A stretch of DNA of 64,000 nt. It comes from Opeltia flavorubescens (Eukaryota > Ascomycota > Lecanoromycetes > Teloschistales > Teloschistaceae). The stretch spans positions 1,240,001 to 1,304,000 of the forward strand of contig KE546980.1 in assembly GCA_000442125.1 (NCBI GenBank), written 5' to 3'. Each line of letters opens with the position of its first letter. Position 1 is the stretch's first letter. A model generated the notes under the pieces. The model was not told where the DNA came from and ran no database searches. It saw only the letters and a program-made list of their open reading frames with translations. Shown piece by piece: positions 1 to 14,900 of this stretch. The translations under genes and the position numbers were made by a program.

Positions 1-1550
1 TATAAAGGTTTTCCTTTTCTATTAGTACTTAATAGGCTCTTTTAATATTTATTCTATTAAAATTTATTCTATTTTCTTAAATAGCTTATTTTAGTAATTC
101 CTTATTTTCTACTAATAAATAGTTATCGTTCGAAGTAGTTTTTAAAATATTAGAATCTTTTTTATAAATATCTTTATTATTAATTTCTACCTATTTTTTA
201 AATTTTTTCTTTAATATAGCGTTAAATTATTAAAGTAATATTTTATTTCCTCAGTAATTTCTCGCGAAATAGTCTAGTTTACTATAGTTATAGTATATTT
301 TAAAAGTTTATCTCCCGGTTTTTTTTTCTTTCTTTATTCCTTTAAAGTTTCTTTCTTTACTTTATTAGGTAAAGCCTAATTTTATTAATATAGGTCTATA
401 GTAGCTACTTATAGATCTAGTATTATTTCTATAATAATTTTTTTTTAAAAGCTAGTTTAAATAGCGTTTTATACTATTTAACCGATTTTTATTAAAATAT
501 TTTTCTAATTATCGTTCGTATAACTTATTATTAAAATTAATAGCGATTTTTATAATATTATTAAATATTTTAATTATTTATCTATCTTTTATAAATTTAT
601 TTTTTATACTATTTTTAAATCTCTATATAAATATAGTAATAAAGGCGTCGTTGTTCTATTTTATAATAAGTAAATATTTTTAGAATTTTACAGTATAATT
701 TAATACTAAAATTATTTATTATAAATATTATATATATTATTCCGCGGTAGACTATTTATTAGATATTTTAAAAATTTTATATATTACTATTTTAAAGGCT
801 GGAAATACGTTAAATATATATTTAAAATCCTTTTTTTTTTTTAGATATTTATTAAATAATAGTTTTATCTAGTATTAAGCTCTCCCCTTTAAATATAAGG
901 CGGCGAAGAAAATCTTTTTATTATATTATATTAGATAAAATACGAAATATATTTCTAGTTAAATAAACTAATTATCTAATTTATATCGGTTCCTACTAAA
1001 AGTATTAGGCTTATTAACTTTAATTCCGGACTGGTTACTAGTTAATATAGAAGTATTTAGGGTAAAAATATTATATTAACCTAAGATAGATATTTTAAAG
1101 GTATTTAAAATATTAAATCCTACTTTAATAGGATTAGTCCTTAAAAGGTTAATTTTATTAGAAATCTATAAATTTAAAATATAACGGGCGTTAATTATTA
1201 AATTTTATAAAAAGGAATCGTTTTAATATTATAGTTTAATTAAAAAATAAAATTAATTAATAAATTAAATATAATATTTTAAAGGCGTTATAAAAGAAAT
1301 CTATATATTTAATAAAATCCTTTTATATCGCCGTATCGATACTATTATTATAATATTAACTTGTTATTATTATTACTATATTAATACTAATATTAAAATA
1401 TTATTCTATTATTATTATTATTACGTCGATACTAATATTAAGACGTTATCCTATTATCGCTATAGGTAACCGTTTCTAGTACTACCTAGGCGTATAAATT
1501 TTATACCGAGCGGCTGCCTACTAGGCTTATAATAGTTTTTTATAAAAAAT
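1..1550. other. RIPed DNA, unassigned
   Basis: This AT-rich stretch has no recognisable coding pattern. A degenerate tandem array lies at about 1,335-1,464, and a GC-richer patch with CC and GG doublets lies at 1,460-1,530. It is probably the remains of another repeat, but the family could not be identified. Confidence 0.4.
1335..1464. repeat. Degenerate tandem repeat, unit about 45-50 bp
   Basis: About three imperfect copies share the core GATACTAATATTAA (or AATACTAATATTAA) followed by a TTATYCTATTATYRYTAT stretch. The last two copies (about 1,372-1,464) align best; the first is poorer. All are AT-biased. Confidence 0.5.
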
Positions 1551-3350
1551 ATATATAAATAGCTTTTAAAATTTTTTATAAAGTTTAAATAATATATAAT
1601 ATTTTATAAATTATTAATTATTTTTTAAAAATACAATTTATTATAGTAGAAAATTATTTATAGATATAATATTAATTATATTACTTTAAACCGTTAAATT
1701 AAAGGTAATAAATCGAAATAAAAAAAATTTATTAAATTATAATAGTTTATTTAAAAAAAAAAAGAAATAATTATTAAATATATATATTAATTAGCGGAAT
1801 AGCTTTTTTTTTTATATTATAAAGATTTAATTTATAGCGGAAATATTATTAAAATCGAAAAAGGATTTAATATTTTTAAAATTTAATTAATAATAAAAAT
1901 TTTTAAATTATTATTAAAATTTTTAATTAATTTTTAATTTTATTAAGAATAAAAAACGAATAAATATTACTTTTAATATAATTTTTAAATAATTTTAAAT
2001 TTTTAATAAAATATTTTATAAAAATAATATTAAAATATATAATATTTATAACTTTAATAAAAAAGGCTTTATTATAAATATTTAGAATAAATAGAAAATT
2101 ATATTATTTAAATATTATAATACTATTTAAATTTAATATAATAATAAAAAATAAATAATTTTAATTAAAAATATTTTTATTAATAATTTTATTTTTTTAT
2201 TATAAATAATTTTTAAAAATAAATAAATATAAAAAATTTAATAATAGATTATAAAAATTTATAAAAAAAATAAATATATTATTATTAATTTAAATAATTA
2301 GATTATTAATAAATTTAATTTTTAATACTTTTATTATTTTAATAAATATATTAAGCTATAATAAAAAAATAAATTTTTTTTTTAATAACTATAATTCCTA
2401 TTTAATTAATAAAATTATCGAATTTATTATATTAAAAAAAATTATTCTATTATATTTACTAGTATATATTATTTATATAATTTAGCCTTTTAATATAAAA
2501 ATTTTAAAATTTTTTATTATTTATTATTAAAAAATTTTTATAAATAATATTATATTTAAAACTAATTATTTAATAAATAAATATAATTTTTTTAAATATT
2601 ATTTATAATTTTATTAATAAATTATTAATAAAATTAATATTTATAATATTTATAAAAAATTAAATTTATTTTTTTATTAACTAAATATTATTTTTTAAAA
2701 ATAATATAAAAAAACTTTTTTGTTTAATAAAAGATATTTAATAATATTTTCTAATATTATTTATAATAATATAACTATTTTAAATATTAAAAGTAAATTA
2801 TTAGAATTTACTATTATTTTTATATATATATTATAGGTTAATAATTTTTTTAATTAATTTATCGATTTATTATTTTAAAATTTTAAACGCGAAACTTTAT
2901 AAAAAATTAAAAAAATATATAATATAGTTTTTATTTTAAATATTATTACTTTTATTATAATATAAAATTTTTTAGTAATTAATTAATATAAAAAAAATTA
3001 TAAAAATAAAATTAAAAATTATTATAAATAAATAAAAGTTTTTAATAAAATATTAATAGAAATATAAAAAAAAATTAAAAATAAAAAAAAATAATTTAAA
3101 TAATAAAAATAAAAAAATAAAAAATTTAATAAAATATTTAAATATTTTATTATTTAAAATATTATTAAAATTATAAAATTAAAAAATTTTATTAAAAAAA
3201 ATATATTATTTTTAAATAAAAAATCTAATAGTATTTCTTTATACTATATTATTAAAAATAAAATTAAAAAATTTATTAAATTTACTACTTTTAAATAAAA
3301 TAGGTATAATTTTTTATTTATTTTTTTTATTTATTTTTTTAAAATTATTA
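1550..3350 (+). mobile_element. Fossil Fot1/pogo-like (Tc1/mariner superfamily) DNA transposon
   Basis: Plus-strand frames read as a mutated fungal pogo-type transposase, in order: a CENP-B/Tc5-like helix-turn-helix region (about 1.73-2.0 kb), the NFDE-like first acidic strand (about 2.04-2.07 kb), a second acidic strand resembling DGHxSH (about 2.38-2.41 kb), the LPxxxxHxxQPLD-like segment that is a Fot1 hallmark (about 2.45-2.51 kb), and a lysine-rich C-terminal tail to about 3.3 kb. Stops throughout and the near-absence of CA and TG show it was killed by RIP. The terminal inverted repeats were not located, so both ends are approximate. Family assignment rests on residue pattern and motif order. 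Confidence 0.6.
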
Positions 3351-3539
3351 TTTAAAAGTTTTTTAAATTATTAAAAATATTTATTAAAGGAAAAAATCCT
3401 ATTAAAATATTTATTAAAATAGTAAAAAAATAAAAAAAAAATTTAAAAAAAAAAGGAAAAAAATTATTAGAATTTATACTAGCGCTTTTATATATTTAAA
3501 TAGCGCCGTTATATTTTTTAAATTCTTATTTCTAATAAT

Positions 3540-3838
3540 CTATTTTTATTATTATTAAACTATAGAAATAGTTAGTATTTTAACTCTAAATAGAAATTAT
3601 ATAATAGAAATAATATATTAAATTACTAGTATAGCGAGTTTTTTAAAAAAACTAAACGGGATTATTTAAATAATTACTATCTAATATAAAATAAATATAT
3701 TTTTAAATATATAACGATTTTTTTTATTTTTTATTAAAAAATATAAAATTCTTTAATATATTTAAATATATATTATAAATAGTTTTTTTATAATAATTTA
3801 TACTTTTAAATTAATTTAATTATATTTAATATATTATA
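3540..3838 (+). repeat. Left direct repeat, probable 5' LTR of the Ty3/gypsy fossil
   Basis: This roughly 300 bp stretch aligns almost end to end, in the same orientation, with 21,554-21,856. Shared landmarks include a TATTATTATTAAACTATA start, a central AACGAGTTTTTTAAA-like stretch, an ATATAACGAT motif, and the end AATTATAYYTARTATATTA. The copies differ mainly at RIP-type sites. Both borders are accurate to about 10 bp. Confidence 0.68.
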
Positions 3839-5253
3839 ATTCTAATTCTTTTTTTTTTATATTTAAAAGCCTAGATTACTATTAAAAATATTTATTAAAA
3901 GAGCTCGCGGTTATAATAGAAATAAAAATAATAATAATAATATAATTACTAATTTTTAGAATTCGAATATTTAATCGGAAACTATATATATATATTTAAT
4001 AGACGGATTTTTTAATATAACTAGTTTAATAATTTTTTAAAACGAGTATATTATAAAGTTATTTAATAATATTATAGGATTATAATAAAATAGTAGTATT
4101 CTTTTAATAAAATTAACGCTGGATTTTAATACTCGTTATTATAAAAGCAAGAAGCTAATATATAATACAACTCCGTTCCTTTTATTATCTAATTCTAATA
4201 GTAGCTATAATAATAGCGATTTTTTAAATATTTCCTTAAATATATAAATAAAATAGGAAATTAAAAACTTAAAATATAAAATAAAAAAAATTATTAAATA
4301 TATTTATTACTTTAAAAAAATTAAAATAATTTATTAATAAATTTAAATAATATTTTAAAAGCTTTATATATCTATTAATATATTTATTTCTATTATTTTA
4401 TTTATTAATACTAAACCTTTTATTATTATAAAATTAAAAAATATTAAACTAGCTTCTTTATTAAACTATCCGCCGAAAAATAATTTTACTAACTATTAAA
4501 TATAAATATTATAAATAGATATAATATTTAAATTATTATAGAATTTATTTTTAATAAATAAAATAAAGATCTGATTTACTATATTATTATTAAAAAATAA
4601 CCCTTTAATATAATAAATTTAGTATATAAAAACGGATAAAATTAATATAAACTAGCTTAATTTTTATAAATAACTGTTTAATTTTTTATTAAATAAAAAA
4701 AGCTAATTTTTAAACTTTTTATCGAAGTATTATATATTAAAATAAAATATAATAATACTATAAAAGTTTTATAATTAAATAAAAATATTTAAAAATTAGT
4801 TACCGAAATTATTAAAAAAATTATATATAATAAATTTTATTATAAAATTTAAACGCGATATTTAAATATTAATATATTAATTTAAATATATATTTAAAAA
4901 TAAAATAAAAAATAAATAAATAGTTTTAATAACTTATATAAAGGATATTATAAAAGGTATTAATATAAGTTCTTTTTTATAAAAAACCTTTTTTTTCAAA
5001 CTAAAATAGCTAAAGTAGTTAAATTTCGAAAAAATCTTATAATAATTATATAGGGGATAAACGGAAATATAATAACTATAAATTTTATAATAAGCTCTTT
5101 ATAGAATTAAAAAATAGTAAAAATATTAATTTAAAGAATTTAAACTAAATAAAATATTATAATTATTATAAAAAAGATTATTATTTTATTAATTATTTTT
5201 ATATAAAAAAGTTAATAAAAAAAATATTTATTAAAAATATTCAATCTAGCGCT

Positions 5254-5506
5254 CCTCGTCGGAATGGGGCCCCGTTTTGCGGACTTAGAGAAAAAAACGC
5301 GTTAGCGTATTTTTAATATCTAGATAATTATAATAAATATAAAAAATATTTATATATAAAAATTGTAGATATTATACGGCTCTAGCTCGTATTAAAATCT
5401 AGCGCGCTAGTACTAGCTCCCGGCGCTAAAAAAGCCAACGGGGTTTTTTTGGGTTTTCAAAATTTGCTAAAACCCACCCCAAAACCCAACCCATTCCGAC
5501 GCGTAT
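5254..5506. mobile_element. Short TIR element (about 250 bp), MITE-like
   Basis: The inverted ends CGTCGGAATGGG (5,257-5,268) and CCCATTCCGACG (5,490-5,501) match perfectly over 12 bp. The element is visibly richer in G+C than its surroundings, and its outer portions keep CA and TG, so they are scarcely RIPed. It lies just downstream of the gag-like region of the Ty3/gypsy fossil. TAGCGCT-type octamers at 5,246-5,253 and 5,507-5,514 could be an 8 bp target duplication, but AGCGCT is common in this RIPed block, so this is weak. The inner side of its right end resembles the left end of the 8.9 kb block, which suggests a common family. Confidence 0.6.
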
Positions 5507-6559
5507 TTAGCGCTAATAAAAATTCTAATACAATTTTAAAAAATAATTAAATTTAAGCGAAATTTTAATACTTAAATATTATTTAATTAAAGTAATAAAA
5601 AAAATTAAAATAGTATTTTAATTCTATATAAACGATTAAATTAAAAAAGCTTTTATATTTTTAAATATAGAATTAAATATTAATTATATTTTATAAATTA
5701 AAATAGTAAAATAAAGCTTTATTTTAATAAATACTAGTTATTTTATATTAAACTAATTCTAAAATTAGTAGTATTACTATTATAGAGCCTATAATTTTAA
5801 ATAAATTTATATTAATAGTTAAAATATAGAATAAATAATTTCTATTATTTTTTTCTATACTATTAATTTAAATAAATATAATATAATTTTAAATATTCTA
5901 AAAATTTACAAAACTAGCCTATTTATTATTATATAGATTATAAAATAGCGTTTTTCTATTAAAATTAATAGAATATAAATAGATCGTTTATAAGTTTTTA
6001 AATAATTTTTTAAAATATATTCTATTATATATTTTTTAATAATATTAGTAATAAAAAATCTAATTAATATTAATAATATAAAAATTTTATACTAGATTAA
6101 AGCTTTTAAATTTATATTTTCTATAATAAAATCGGATAAATAATTTTAATTAAAATCTAATAATTATATTATTAATTTAATAAAAAATAAAAAGCTATTA
6201 TATAAATTAATATATAATCTATTAAATAATAAATTAAAGGAATTATATTAATATTTTAAAAAAGCCTTTAAAAAAAGCTAGATTTAAATTTCCTTATCGA
6301 AATAAGTTGAATTGAGCCGGGTTTTAGCTTAATTGAACCTAATCTATACGGGTTAAATTTTCTATAGATTGGGGTAGGATTTTTATAGGTTAAATTAGGA
6401 TTTTTATAAATTAACCTAAAACTTTATTACACTAATTTATTTATAGAACTCTTATAATAATTATTATAATAATTTTATTATAATTTCTATTAATTATAAA
6501 TATTATAGTAATTATTTATTTTATTATTAATTTTTAATTTTTTTATTTTTTATTATAAT

Positions 6560-6715
6560 TTTATTATTATTTTATCCTCTATTTTTTAATATAATTTTAT
6601 TACTATTTTATCCTTTATTTTTTAATATAATTTTATTATTATTTTTTTTATTCTTTAATATAATTTTATTATTATTTTTTTTATTTTCTATTATACCTTT
6701 ATTACTATTATTATT
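6560..6715. repeat. AT-rich tandem repeat, unit about 45 bp
   Basis: Three to four imperfect copies of a unit containing TTTTTTAATATAATTTTATTA followed by TATTTTATCCTCTA or a T-run lie inside the left arm of the 8.9 kb element. The copies differ mainly at C/T positions. Confidence 0.5.
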
Positions 6716-8439
6716 TATACTTTTTATTTCCTTTTTATTTTTATTAAATATTATTCTATAATTAGTAAATCTAGCTATTTTAATAGTAGTAATATCCCGA
6801 ACCCGCTATTTTTATTTTTTTTATTTTTATATTTTTACTTATTACCGTTTAAGTACTTTATATTATTCCCGCTCCTATATTTTATATTATTCCTATATAC
6901 GTAATACCGCTTCTAGTTTAAACGAAAAAGAAAAAAAAATCTTATATTTATACTAATAAAAAGCACTAATAATATTATTTAGAAAAATTAATATAATAAT
7001 AATAGTTTAATTATTTCTATTTATATTTAAAAACTATAAAATATATAATTAGTTATACATTTTTCGATAAAATAATAATATATTTAATATAGATAATAGC
7101 TATATTTAGTATTATAAAAATTACTATAAAAAATAATTAAATAAAATAGGGATAATTTATTTTCGAACTATAATACTAGTATAATAGAGGATATTTCTAG
7201 TAAAATATATAAAGCGTTTTTTTTAAAGCGAAAACTTTTTAAAATTTTAAATTAACTAGTTTTAATTCTAATAATAGCTATAAAAGTTAAATTTTAAATA
7301 ATTTCGCGAATTAAACGGGAGAATAATATAAAAAAAATTAAAGGTTTGATAATTTTTTAATATTTTTTAATTTTTTAAAATACTTTAACTAGATAGATAT
7401 TAAATTAAAATTTAGTTATTATAATAATTATTATAATTTATAATTAAATTTATATTTATAAATATATTTTTATAAAAGCTTTAAATATTTAATAGGTTGC
7501 TTATATAGCGTTTTATTTACGGTTTTTTTAGCGGCTATTTTAATTAGGTGTTTTTTTTTAAAGATATTTATAATATAAATATTAGTATTAATATTAAAAT
7601 TAAAACTAAAGATTAAAATTTTATTTTGAAAAAAAAAATATAAGGTAAAATTCTAGTTAATCTTCGAAAATAACTGATTTTATATATTAAAATATATTAA
7701 TTTTTATTACTATAATAATTACTATAAAAAATAACTAATTATATAATAATTAAAAATTTTAATAATAAAAAATTAAAGAACTAAATAGGTAGAAAATATT
7801 TATTAAAAAAAAAAAAAATTTTAATAAAAAATCCCTCTTTTAAATCTATAAAAATAATAAAAATTTATTAATATATTATTATTAATTTAATTATTTTATT
7901 ATAATTTTTATAATTTTTATCGGATTAATTAAATTCTTTTTTTATACTAGCTAGAATAATATAGACTTATTATATATTAGAAGTTAAAATATTATAATAA
8001 TTATTATAATAATTTATTTTACGGAAATATTTAGATAATAAAAAAAACTAAAATTTAGTACTAGCGGGTATACCCGGTACTAATAAATTATAAGGCTTTA
8101 TATATTTTATATTATTTTATATTTCCTATAATTACTAATTTTTTTTTTTTTATATATATTAATTTTTTAAATTTTAATTTTATTATTTTTTATTATTAAT
8201 TAACTATAAAAATTAATATAACGATAATATAAATTAAAAAAAAATTTATAACGCGAATATCTTTATTATTAAAAAGTTTAAAAAATAAAAAAAAAAAAAA
8301 TAAAAAAAATATTAATATATTACTACGTGATTAAATTTTTATAGTTTTAGTTAAATCTAGTAATATTAATATAGATTTTAATAAAAGTTCTATAATTATA
8401 AAAAAAAAAAAAATTATATTCTAATTTAATAAATATTAA

Positions 8440-8476
8440 TATAGAGCCTTTAATATAAAATATATAAAATCGAATA

Positions 8477-8509
<33 letters not shown>

Positions 8510-8905
8510 CTATATTAAATAAACTATTATAATAATTACTTTAATTTATAATTAATATAAAGATTTTAATACTAAATATAAATAATTAATTATTATTTTT
8601 TTCTATTATTTTTATATTAGTAGCGTTATATATTTAAAACTATTATAATAATTATTTTAATTTATAATAATTATAGATACTATATTATAAAATATATAAA
8701 ATCGATCTATTTTTATTTTTTTTTATTTCTATCTACTCTAGATTATAAATTACTATAATAATTACTTTAATTTATAACTATTAAAAATACTTTATTATAA
8801 AATATATAAAATTTATTTTTTTTTATTTTTTTTTTATTTTTATTTATTTTAGACTATAAATTATTATAATAATTACTTTAATTTGTAATTTATTAGTATT
8901 AGATT
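8440..8905. repeat. Tandem repeat, unit about 110 bp
   Basis: Repeated modules combine AAAATATATAAAATCG, a T-rich run, a RGAYTATAAATTA-like stretch and ATAATAATTACTTTAATTTRTAA. The AAAATATATAAAAT core occurs at about 8,457, 8,689 and 8,797. The last two modules are about 108 bp apart, and the first interval is about twice that. It lies in the interior of the 8.9 kb element. Confidence 0.5.
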
Positions 8906-11900
8906 CTATAATTTCTAATTATAATAAATTAAAAAGATTAATAGAATTTTAATTAAAATATAAATTAAAAAAAAAACTAAATTAAAATCTATATATTAAA
9001 AAAATAAAAAAGCATTTAAAAAATTTTATTCTAGAAAAAATAAAACTAAAAAAAAAAAAAGGCGGATTAATAAATAATCTTTAGAGTTAAAAATACTATA
9101 AAAAAAACTAAAAAATATTAAAATATATTTCTCGAAAATTAAAAAATAATAAAAATAGTAGCGGTATAATTAAAAATCGAATAGTAATATATTATAATAA
9201 TTTTTATAGTAGTATAAATATTAAAATAATAATTTTAAAATTATTTAAAATAAATATATAATAATATATATAATTTAAATCGGAGTTAATTATAATTTTA
9301 AAAATACGCGTATAAAAGATAATAAAAATTTATATTTTTAAAATATTTTAAATAATAAAAATAATAATAATAAACTTTTAATATAAATATAATAATTTTT
9401 ATACTAATTTAAATTCCTAGATTCTATAGCTATAATATTAAAATTTTTTATTAATTATAAAAATAAAAATAAATATATATTTAAAAAAACTAATAAAAAG
9501 TTATAAAAAAAAAATCAATATATAAAAAATATTTTCGCTTTATTTCTTTTTAATTTTAATTTAAAAAAATTTTATTTTATTTAAAATAAATATATTAAAG
9601 TATATATTTATAAATTAGTATATTTTAAAAACTATTATTTTAATTTTTATTATTATTTAAAAAAAGTTTTAAAAGTATTAATAATTTTTAAAATATAATT
9701 ATAGTAATTATTATAATAAATATTTTATTAATAATTATAGAATAAATATATTAATATAAATTTTTTTTTATTTTATAAATATTTTTCGTTTATTAAAAAA
9801 ATTATTTTTTAAAATATAATAATATACCACGAAATATTTTAAAAAAAAAACTATAAAAAAAATTAGTATAAATTACTAGATCCTATTTAATAGTAGAAAA
9901 ATAAAAAAAAATATTTTTATAATAACTAATTTAATATAGATTTAGCGGTTAATAATATAAAAAATATTTATTATATTATAAATATAAACTAGTTTATTAA
10001 AAAAGTACTTTTAGTAATAAAATATTTAATAGATAAAAATAACCGTTTATTTTTATATAATAAAGAAATATATAAATATATAAAATATATTATATTAATT
10101 TAAAAATATTATAAAAATTATTATAAAATTAAAGCTTAATTATTTTAATTAAATTTTTTTAATTTTTAAAATATTATTATATTAAATTTAAAATATTTAA
10201 TATTATAAAATAGATTATTTATAAAAAATATATAAATTATAAATTTAATATTATAAATATAAAATTATTTATAAAAAAAATATAATTTAAATTTTTTTTT
10301 AAAGTTTTATTTAATTTTTATATTTATTATTTTTACTATTTATATTTTTTATATTATTTTATTTTATATTTAATTTTTTTTTAATTTAATAATATATATT
10401 TTATTTATATTAATTAAAAACTATTATAAAAGAATTTTTTTTTTTAATTTTTTTTTTTTTTATTATTATTTAATATAATTACCGCTTTTATCGCTTTATT
10501 CTATCCCTTTAAAATTTTATAGCCTTTAAAAAATAGAAGTTTAAAAAAATAGAAAAATACTAAAATAATAGAGTCGGGTTTAATAAAAAGAAGAATTTTT
10601 TTATTAAATTTATTTTAATCGAATAATATTTTTTATTTAAAGGTATTATAATATTTATAAATAAATTTAAAAATTAAAATTATTTTTTATTACTCTAAAT
10701 TAATTTATATTAAAAAAAGTTTATTTTTTATAAATTTATATAAAAAATTAGAATTTTTAGTTTTAATATTAACTTATTTTTTTTTAATTTATTATAAAAT
10801 TTAGAGTTTAATTATTATAATATTTATTATAATTTATTTTTTTATTTATATAAAATTCTATAATATAAAAAAAATTTTTATATACTCGCGGTTTTTTTTT
10901 ATTTTTTTAAACGTTAAAACTAATTAAAAATAGTACTATTATTTAAAATAGATTTTTATATAAAAAATAATCGTTTTTTTAAAAGTATAATAGAGTTTTA
11001 AATATATTTAATTAAAATAAAAAAAATTTTAATTAATTATTTTTATTTAATAAACTATAATAGGTTTATTTTTATTTTTATTATTTATATAATTTACCGG
11101 TTCCTTTATTAATATTATATTTTAGCTAGATTTTTTATTTTAAATTTCTTTTTTATTTAAAGGTTTATCTATAACGAGATTCTATAATATAATATATCTA
11201 TTATAAATATTTTTTTAGAAATAATATTAACGAATAATTATTTTTATATAAACTATTAATAAATAATATAATTTATAATTATTATATATTTAGTTAATAA
11301 TTAAAAATAAGATTTTATTTATAATACTAGTTAATACTATATTAAATATATTCTATATTATTTATATTAAAATAGGAAACCGAGGCTCTAATTCTACCTA
11401 TTATTATAAAATAGGTTTTTTAAATTTATTCGAATTTTTATTAAATAAAAAAAAATTTATAAAATTATATTAATAAAAGAACTGCTTACTATAATAATTA
11501 TTATAATATTTATATATATTATTTATAATATTTATTAAATTTATTTATTATTCTAATTATAATAATATTTTAATTAATATTATCGAATAGATTATTTAAT
11601 ATTATTATATTTAAATATATTATAACCTATTTATTTAATTACCTAGTTATACTAAATTTTTTATATTATTAACTAATATATTAATAGTATATATTTTTTA
11701 AAGCCTATTAGTAGATTTTTATTTAAAAAATACCTATTTTATTATTATTCTAACCTATAAATTATATAGTAGCTAAAAATAGATAAAATAATATTATTTT
11801 TTTATATAATAGCTCGAGACTAATTAGAATTTAGTTATAATAAGTTTAAAGCTTTTTATAAACTATATTAATCGCGTTTATTATAATTTTTTTTTAAATT

Positions 11901-14900
11901 ATTTTTTTTCTTTTTAACTAATTTTTAATAATATTAAAATAATTAAAAAAACGATTATATATTTAAAAGGAAAAATAAATTATAGAAATCTAGATTATAT
12001 TTAATATTTTTATAAAAATATAAAAAGGTTTTAATATTTAGATAAATTATTAAATTTAACTTTATTTATTATTATTTAAACGAAAATATTCTATTTTTTT
12101 TTATTAATTAAAAAATAAATCTAGTTTTATTTATAGATTATATATATAAATAAATATATAATATATTAAATTCTATTAATTTATAATATTCTAAAAAAAT
12201 TTTAATAAATATCGGGTTTAAAAATATTTTTATTTTTTATTTAATAGCTTTTTAATAAAAAAATTATTTTATTTAAATTAAATTTTTTAAAATTAGATAT
12301 TATTAAAAATACTTTTATAATTCCCGCTTATATTAATATAAACGCTTAATTTATATACTTTAAATATATTATTATTATTAATAAATATTATTTATTAAAA
12401 AATCGGATTATTATAATAATTATTATATTATTTAATAAAAACTTTATATATTTTTATTAATATAATTAATAATCTTTTCTAAATTTATTAAATTATATTT
12501 TTATCTTTTTTATTTAATTAATTTTTTTATAATTTATTATTTATAAAGTTTACACGAATATTATTTAATAATATATTTAAAACTAGCTATAATATATATA
12601 TTAAATATAATATATATATTAATTTTAAGCCGAGATTATTATTATTTTCTAAAAAATTATAATTTTTTTCGAAAATATTAATATATTATATAATATTCTA
12701 AAAATTTATTAAAATATTTTTAAATATTATTTTATTATTACTAGCGTTATTTATAATAATAGCTAATATTTTTTTTTAAAATTTAAATTTTTAAAAAATT
12801 CTTTTAACTATCTCTATAAAATATAAACTAATATATTATTTCTAAATATATTTAAAACTAATAAAAACTTTATATTAATTCTAGATTTTATTAATAAAAA
12901 ATATAATAACTAATATATATAATTAATAGTTTTTTACCGATTAATAATTAAATATAATTAAAACTTTTATATATTAAAGTAAATTATTAAATAATTATTT
13001 TTTAATATTATTTTAAAATTTAAATAGATAATTTTAAAAAAATAATAAATTAAATAATTTAATTATTTAATTAAAATATTAAAATATATAAAAAATTTTA
13101 ATATTTTTTATTATAATAAAATCTTAATCTATTATAATAATCTAATATAAAAATTAAATATTAAAATTCTCGCGTTTTATATCTTTTAAAAGAACTTTCT
13201 ATTTAATAAACTAGAAGTTAAAAAAAATAAATATATTTATATATAATATAGTAATAATAATAATAGTATTTAGATTAAATATACCCTATTTTTTTATAAA
13301 TTTTAAAAAATTATTTAAAAAAATTTATAACTTTTTATTTTTTTTTTATATTTAAATATAGTAATATACGTTTTAATTATATTTATTTTTTATTTATTTA
13401 TTAAATATATAAGGATTAGTTTATATTATATATATACTATATTAGGCTTTTTATCGAGCGTTATAGTATATTTTTAATAGTAATTCTATACTATTATTTT
13501 TTTATAACTATTCTAGTAAATATATTTAAATTTTTTCTTTTTAAAATAAAAAATAACCTAGTAAATACGGTTTTATTATACTAGAAAAGCCTTATACTTT
13601 TTTTTTATATAGAGGTAATTATAATTTAATTTACTAATAAACGATAAATTTATATCGAATTATAATTTATTTAACTTTAAAAAAAAAATTTAAAAGTTAT
13701 TCGATATATTAAAAATTTAAAAAGCCTTTTTATAATTATATAAAGAAAATATTAAAGTAAATAATTATAAAAAAAAATAAAAAACTATTAGAAAAAGTAA
13801 AATTAATATATTTTTATTAATATATTATAGATTATTACTATATTAATAAAATATAACGCTAATTATTTACCGTTTTTTCTCTAATATTTTCTTTTTAAGT
13901 TTATTTAAGGTTTTAAATTATTTCGCTAGATTTTAATATTTATATTTAATTACTATTTATTAATAAAAAAATAAATTATAGTAATTAATATAGTAATCTT
14001 TAAAATATTATAGATTAAATATTATAGCTAATATTATAGATATTCTAATATTAAAATATCGGATTAACTATTTAATATATAAAAGCCCGAATATTAAAAT
14101 AAAAATAATTAAATATTATTAAACGATTTATATAAAAATTTAAAAAAGAAATAAATATTTTTATTATCTTTAAATTTTCTTTTATTATTTTTACTATTAG
14201 TATTTCTATTATATTTACTTTTAAATTATATATTAAAAGAATTTTCGATCGGCTAATTTTAAAGATTTATATTAAAGTTCTTTTAAATATTTTTACTATT
14301 TATATTTAAATAAACTCGAAATATTATATAAAAATAGCTAGAATAATATAATCCGATTTTAAAAGTTATAAAGTCTATTAAAGATAATAAATTAAAATAA
14401 TCGATTAATAGATTTCTTTTTAATTATTAAAAAATAATTATTTAAAAAATTAAAAAAAAAAACTATTTAAATTAATTAAATAAAAGATTTTATTAATATT
14501 TTAGGAATTAAATAAATAAAAAGTTAAAAATAAAGTTTAAACGATTATTAAATACTAGATCCTCTATTATATAATTTTAAAAGAGAAAAAAAGAAAAAAA
14601 AATAGTATTATCTTTAAATATTTATAGTAATCTTTATATTTATTTTTTAATTAATTTTTATATTCTATAAAATTTATTATTTATAAACTTTAATTAAGTT
14701 AATATTCTTAAAATAATTATTTTAGTAAATTATTCGCGAAATTTTTATTAAATTATAAAAAGAAAGTATATATATTTAATTAAAAGCTTTTAAAACTTTT
14801 TAAAAAATTATAAAAATATATTTAATATATTAATTTAAATATAAAATAATTTTTTAAAAAAGTATATTATATATTAACTATTTTAATATCTAATTTTTAT

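Noticed and set aside
5246-5514. TAGCGCT octamers as a firm target duplication of the small TIR element
   Set aside because: AGCGCT recurs many times in this RIPed block because it lacks CA and TG, so a chance match is likely; it is kept only as a possibility.
8440-8905. CRISPR-like array
   Set aside because: The repeats are imperfect, AT-rich, of about 110 bp modules without unique spacers, and the genome is fungal.
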